25,948 nucleotides of DNA, from assembly GCA_024232355.1 (NCBI GenBank), contig JAAEPW010000438.1:1-25948 (forward strand). The letters run 5' to 3'. The DNA comes from Chloroflexota bacterium. Lineage in GTDB: Bacteria; Chloroflexota; Anaerolineae; B4-G1. Position 1 is the first letter of the stretch. Every line of letters starts with the position of its first letter. Below the pieces are notes generated by a model. It saw only the letters and a program-made list of their open reading frames with translations. It was not told where the DNA came from and made no database searches. Shown here piece after piece: positions 24,332 through 25,948 of the stretch. The position numbers and the translations under genes were made by a program.

Positions 24332-25065
24332 ATGAGCACACAAACTCACAAAGTGGGTGGCCCCAGTTCCACTACCGAGGCCACCCGGTTCCAACAAGCG
24401 CAGGCGGGGTGTTCTGCCAGTCTGAACGAACTAATGGAGCGTCACGACGGCTTGGTCCAGGCAGTCGTACGCCAGCAGGTGTTGGGCGATTTGCCTTACG
24501 CCGAGGCTGTGCAAGCAGGTCGAATTGGCCCTGTACTTATGACGTACAGGACCAAGTGCCTGTGGCACGCCATACAGGGATTTGATCCCTGCCGAGCTTT
24601 GGCTTTCTCTACTTATGCATGGACGTGCATTGTGCGCCAGGTATGGCGGGAAGTCAAGACCCACGATCGTTTCAGTTCCTCGTCTGCGATTGTCGATGGA
24701 CATAGCCCCCTCAATGAACCAGACCCGGCAACAGTATGGGAAGCAGAGGTGGTGCGACAAGCACTCAGTGATGCAGTAAGCCGTTTGTCCCAGCGTTTGC
24801 AGTACGTCATCGTGGCCCGTTATGGTTTGAGCGGAGATTCCCCAGCTATCTATCGTCTAATCGGTGCCGATTTAGGTCTCACCGGCGAGCGGGTGCGACT
24901 ATAAGCGAAGCGGCGCACTCTGAAGCTCTGATGTGGTTGCGTCATCCAGCGCACTCCTATGTGTTACGTAGTCTGCTGGATCGTCATACTCTGAAAGAGT
25001 ACGAACGCGCCGACGATTTGGCCCAGCAGTGGTTGCAGTGGAGAGGAGGGCGTCGTGGTCGCTAA
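24332..25065 (+). pseudogene. Sigma-70-like protein gene, frameshifted
   Basis: ATG at 24332 follows a perfect AAGGAGGTG. Residues 30-110 match sigma-70 region 2 (AGRIG, then LWHAIQGFDP and AFSTYAW); the end matches region 4 (LGLTGERVR). The first frame stops at 24902-24904 after 190 residues. The rest of region 4.2, SEALMWLRHPAHS, and a conserved-looking tail resume in another frame and end at TAA 25063. The canonical sigma order is ERxRQxxxxALxxLRHP, so about 11 extra bases near 24899-24915 break the gene. A 30-base in-frame insertion at 24530-24559 also splits region 2. It overlaps the next gene by 11 bases. Regions 1, 3 and a full core-binding domain are absent, so it may act as a specialised DNA-binding or sigma-like partner of the transposase (inference). 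Confidence 0.8.
24530..24559 (+). repeat. 30-base palindromic in-frame insertion in the sigma-like gene
   Basis: The ten codons for PVLMTYRTKC interrupt the sigma-70 region 2 consensus between AGRIG and LWHAI. The DNA contains CCTGTAC (24530-24536) and GTACAGG (24544-24550) around a 7-base loop. The insertion is identified by comparison with the sigma-70 consensus GxxGLxxA, not with a sequenced relative. Confidence 0.55.
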
Positions 25066-25948
25066 TTACGCCTCTGTCAAGACCTGTACCCAAGATATCA
25101 CTGACATAGTTGAATGCGATCTGATGCCGTTGGAAGAGCATCTACCAATGGTTTGGTCTATGTCGCCAGACACGTCATCTAAGACACCGCGATCACTGAA
25201 AACCACGGGACTCACTGCCGTCGAGACCCGTGCCCAGGATCCAACTTTTGTAGTCCAATGCAGTCTGATGGGACTCAAAGATTGTCTGCCGCTGAGCTGG
25301 CCTATCCCACCGAATACACCTCCCTCGCCCAAGAAGAGCTATCGCTCCCAGTACGTCTATTCGGGTTGGGATGACTTGTTAGATTCCACAGCCTGGGAAT
25401 ATCTCTCCGAGTTTGACCTCATACTGCGTTTGGTGGATTTCAGCCCTCTGCGCGATATGCTCGCTCATCTGTTAGGGTGGACCTCAGCCCGGGGGCAAAC
25501 ACCTTTCGATCCCATTACGATCTTTCTCATGACTGGTTGGCAAATCACTAACCACTGGAGTCGGGCCGAGTTGCTATGCCAAATCCGTAACCCGCGCAAC
25601 GCAGACTATGTCCAGCGCTTTGGCATCAAAGACGGCATCTTTCCCACTGAAGGCGGATTGCGTTATTGGCTCACTGCCCTTGGTCGACATTCTACTTCTG
25701 CAGAAACTGTTCTTGTGGACGAGGAACGACTCATTCAAGTCGCCGTCCAGCATCTCAATCACCTCATTGCCCAGACCGTGAATCTCATCGTCGAAACTGG
25801 CTTTCTCAGCTCTGAAGCCTGGTTGCGAGCCCTCGTTTGCCCAGATGGAATGATTCACGACGCGGCTTCCAGTATGTGTTGTTCTTCTACGCAAGATACC
25901 TGCTATCAACCCACCACTCCCGATGATCCACGTCCCTGCCCAGCCAAA
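25055..25948 (+). CDS. Probable transposase, partial (runs off the window)
   Basis: GTG at 25055 follows GAGGAGGG with a good gap and opens a frame with no stop for 298 codons to the window edge. It overlaps the resumed sigma-like frame by 11 bases, so the two genes were translationally coupled. The middle region is like the N-terminal domains of DDE transposases: EFDLILRLVDFSPLRDMLAH, FDPITIFLMTGWQITNHWS and QRFGIKDGIFPTEGGLRYWL. It then continues PDGMIHDAASSMCC to CYQPTTPDDPRPCPAK, Cys- and Pro-rich like a zinc-ribbon segment. The catalytic DDE part lies beyond the window. The call as transposase comes from remembered family resemblance. Residues 8-40 and 56-88 are tandem copies. Confidence 0.6.
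   Translation, partial: MVANYASVKTCTQDITDIVECDLMPLEEHLPMVWSMSPDTSSKTPRSLKTTGLTAVETRAQDPTFVVQCSLMGLKDCLPLSWPIPPNTPPSPKKSYRSQYVYSGWDDLLDSTAWEYLSEFDLILRLVDFSPLRDMLAHLLGWTSARGQTPFDPITIFLMTGWQITNHWSRAELLCQIRNPRNADYVQRFGIKDGIFPTEGGLRYWLTALGRHSTSAETVLVDEERLIQVAVQHLNHLIAQTVNLIVETGFLSSEAWLRALVCPDGMIHDAASSMCCSSTQDTCYQPTTPDDPRPCPAK
25076..25318 (+). repeat. Tandem repeat at the 5' end of the transposase-like gene
   Basis: Residues 8-40 (25076-25174) and 56-88 (25220-25318) align without gaps, with a period of 48 residues (144 bases). Shared positions include V-T-QD-T-V-C-LM-L-LP-W-P-T. The copies are diverged at DNA level, so the duplication is old and probably under protein-level constraint. Confidence 0.75.

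Noticed and set aside
24896..24916. Programmed ribosomal frameshift joining the two sigma-like frames.
   Set aside because: No slippery heptamer is present, and the spacing is off by about 11 bases relative to the sigma consensus, which points to an insertion.
1..25948. CRISPR arrays, tRNA or rRNA genes.
   Set aside because: No regularly spaced repeats and no tRNA- or rRNA-like sequence were recognised on either strand.

Overview
The window looks like a chromosomal segment of an anaerobic or facultatively anaerobic bacterium, most likely a member of the Chloroflexota (inference). Pointers are a lipoprotein with a long Pro/Thr/Ser linker and a CDLPCWWG motif, a reductive-dehalogenase-like gene pair, several molybdenum enzymes, and a sigma-70-like/transposase gene pair. 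Most genes from 71 to 18815 lie on the minus strand, with many 4-base stop/start overlaps and clear Shine-Dalgarno sequences.

Region by region, in minus-strand transcription order. (a) 18815-17109: an M3-family oligoendopeptidase with its own promoter (18884-18911) and a strong hairpin terminator (17029-17069). (b) 16988-10259: a consensus promoter drives pyrB, an IclR regulator, a molybdenum-hydroxylase large subunit, a fused FAD/[2Fe-2S] subunit, a receiver-domain protein lacking its phosphoacceptor Asp, and a DinB-family protein. The leader of this unit contains a decayed copy of the 3' end of the neighbouring peptidase gene. (c) 10139-7462: a cobalamin/Fe-S reductive-dehalogenase-like protein without a Tat signal, a three-helix RdhB-like anchor, a YqeK-like HD hydrolase and a HAD hydrolase. 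(d) 7425-737: a complete selenium-type molybdenum-hydroxylase operon: FAD, [2Fe-2S] and Mo subunits, then YqeC, XdhC and YqeB maturation proteins, then a SAM methyltransferase. (e) 589-71: a probably truncated lipoprotein.

Right of 18816: a plus-strand DUF1269-type protein (19032-19550) shares a divergent promoter region with the peptidase. Next, on the minus strand, come a calcineurin-type phosphoesterase (19708-20940) and a DmsA-like Ser-ligated molybdopterin reductase with a YdcF-type DUF218 protein (24105-21182). Between these two I find the first 34 codons of a dmsB gene running directly into the last ~35 codons of a dmsC gene. This is a deletion scar, and it implies that the reductase has lost its local electron-transfer subunit and membrane anchor.

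The right end (24332 to the window edge, plus strand) holds a sigma-70-like gene, broken by a frameshift and by a 30-base palindromic insertion. It overlaps by 11 bases an open reading frame that runs off the window and looks like a transposase. The transposase-like frame carries two copies of a 33-residue motif, 48 residues apart. This sigma-like/transposase pair is the best candidate in the window for an under-described system.
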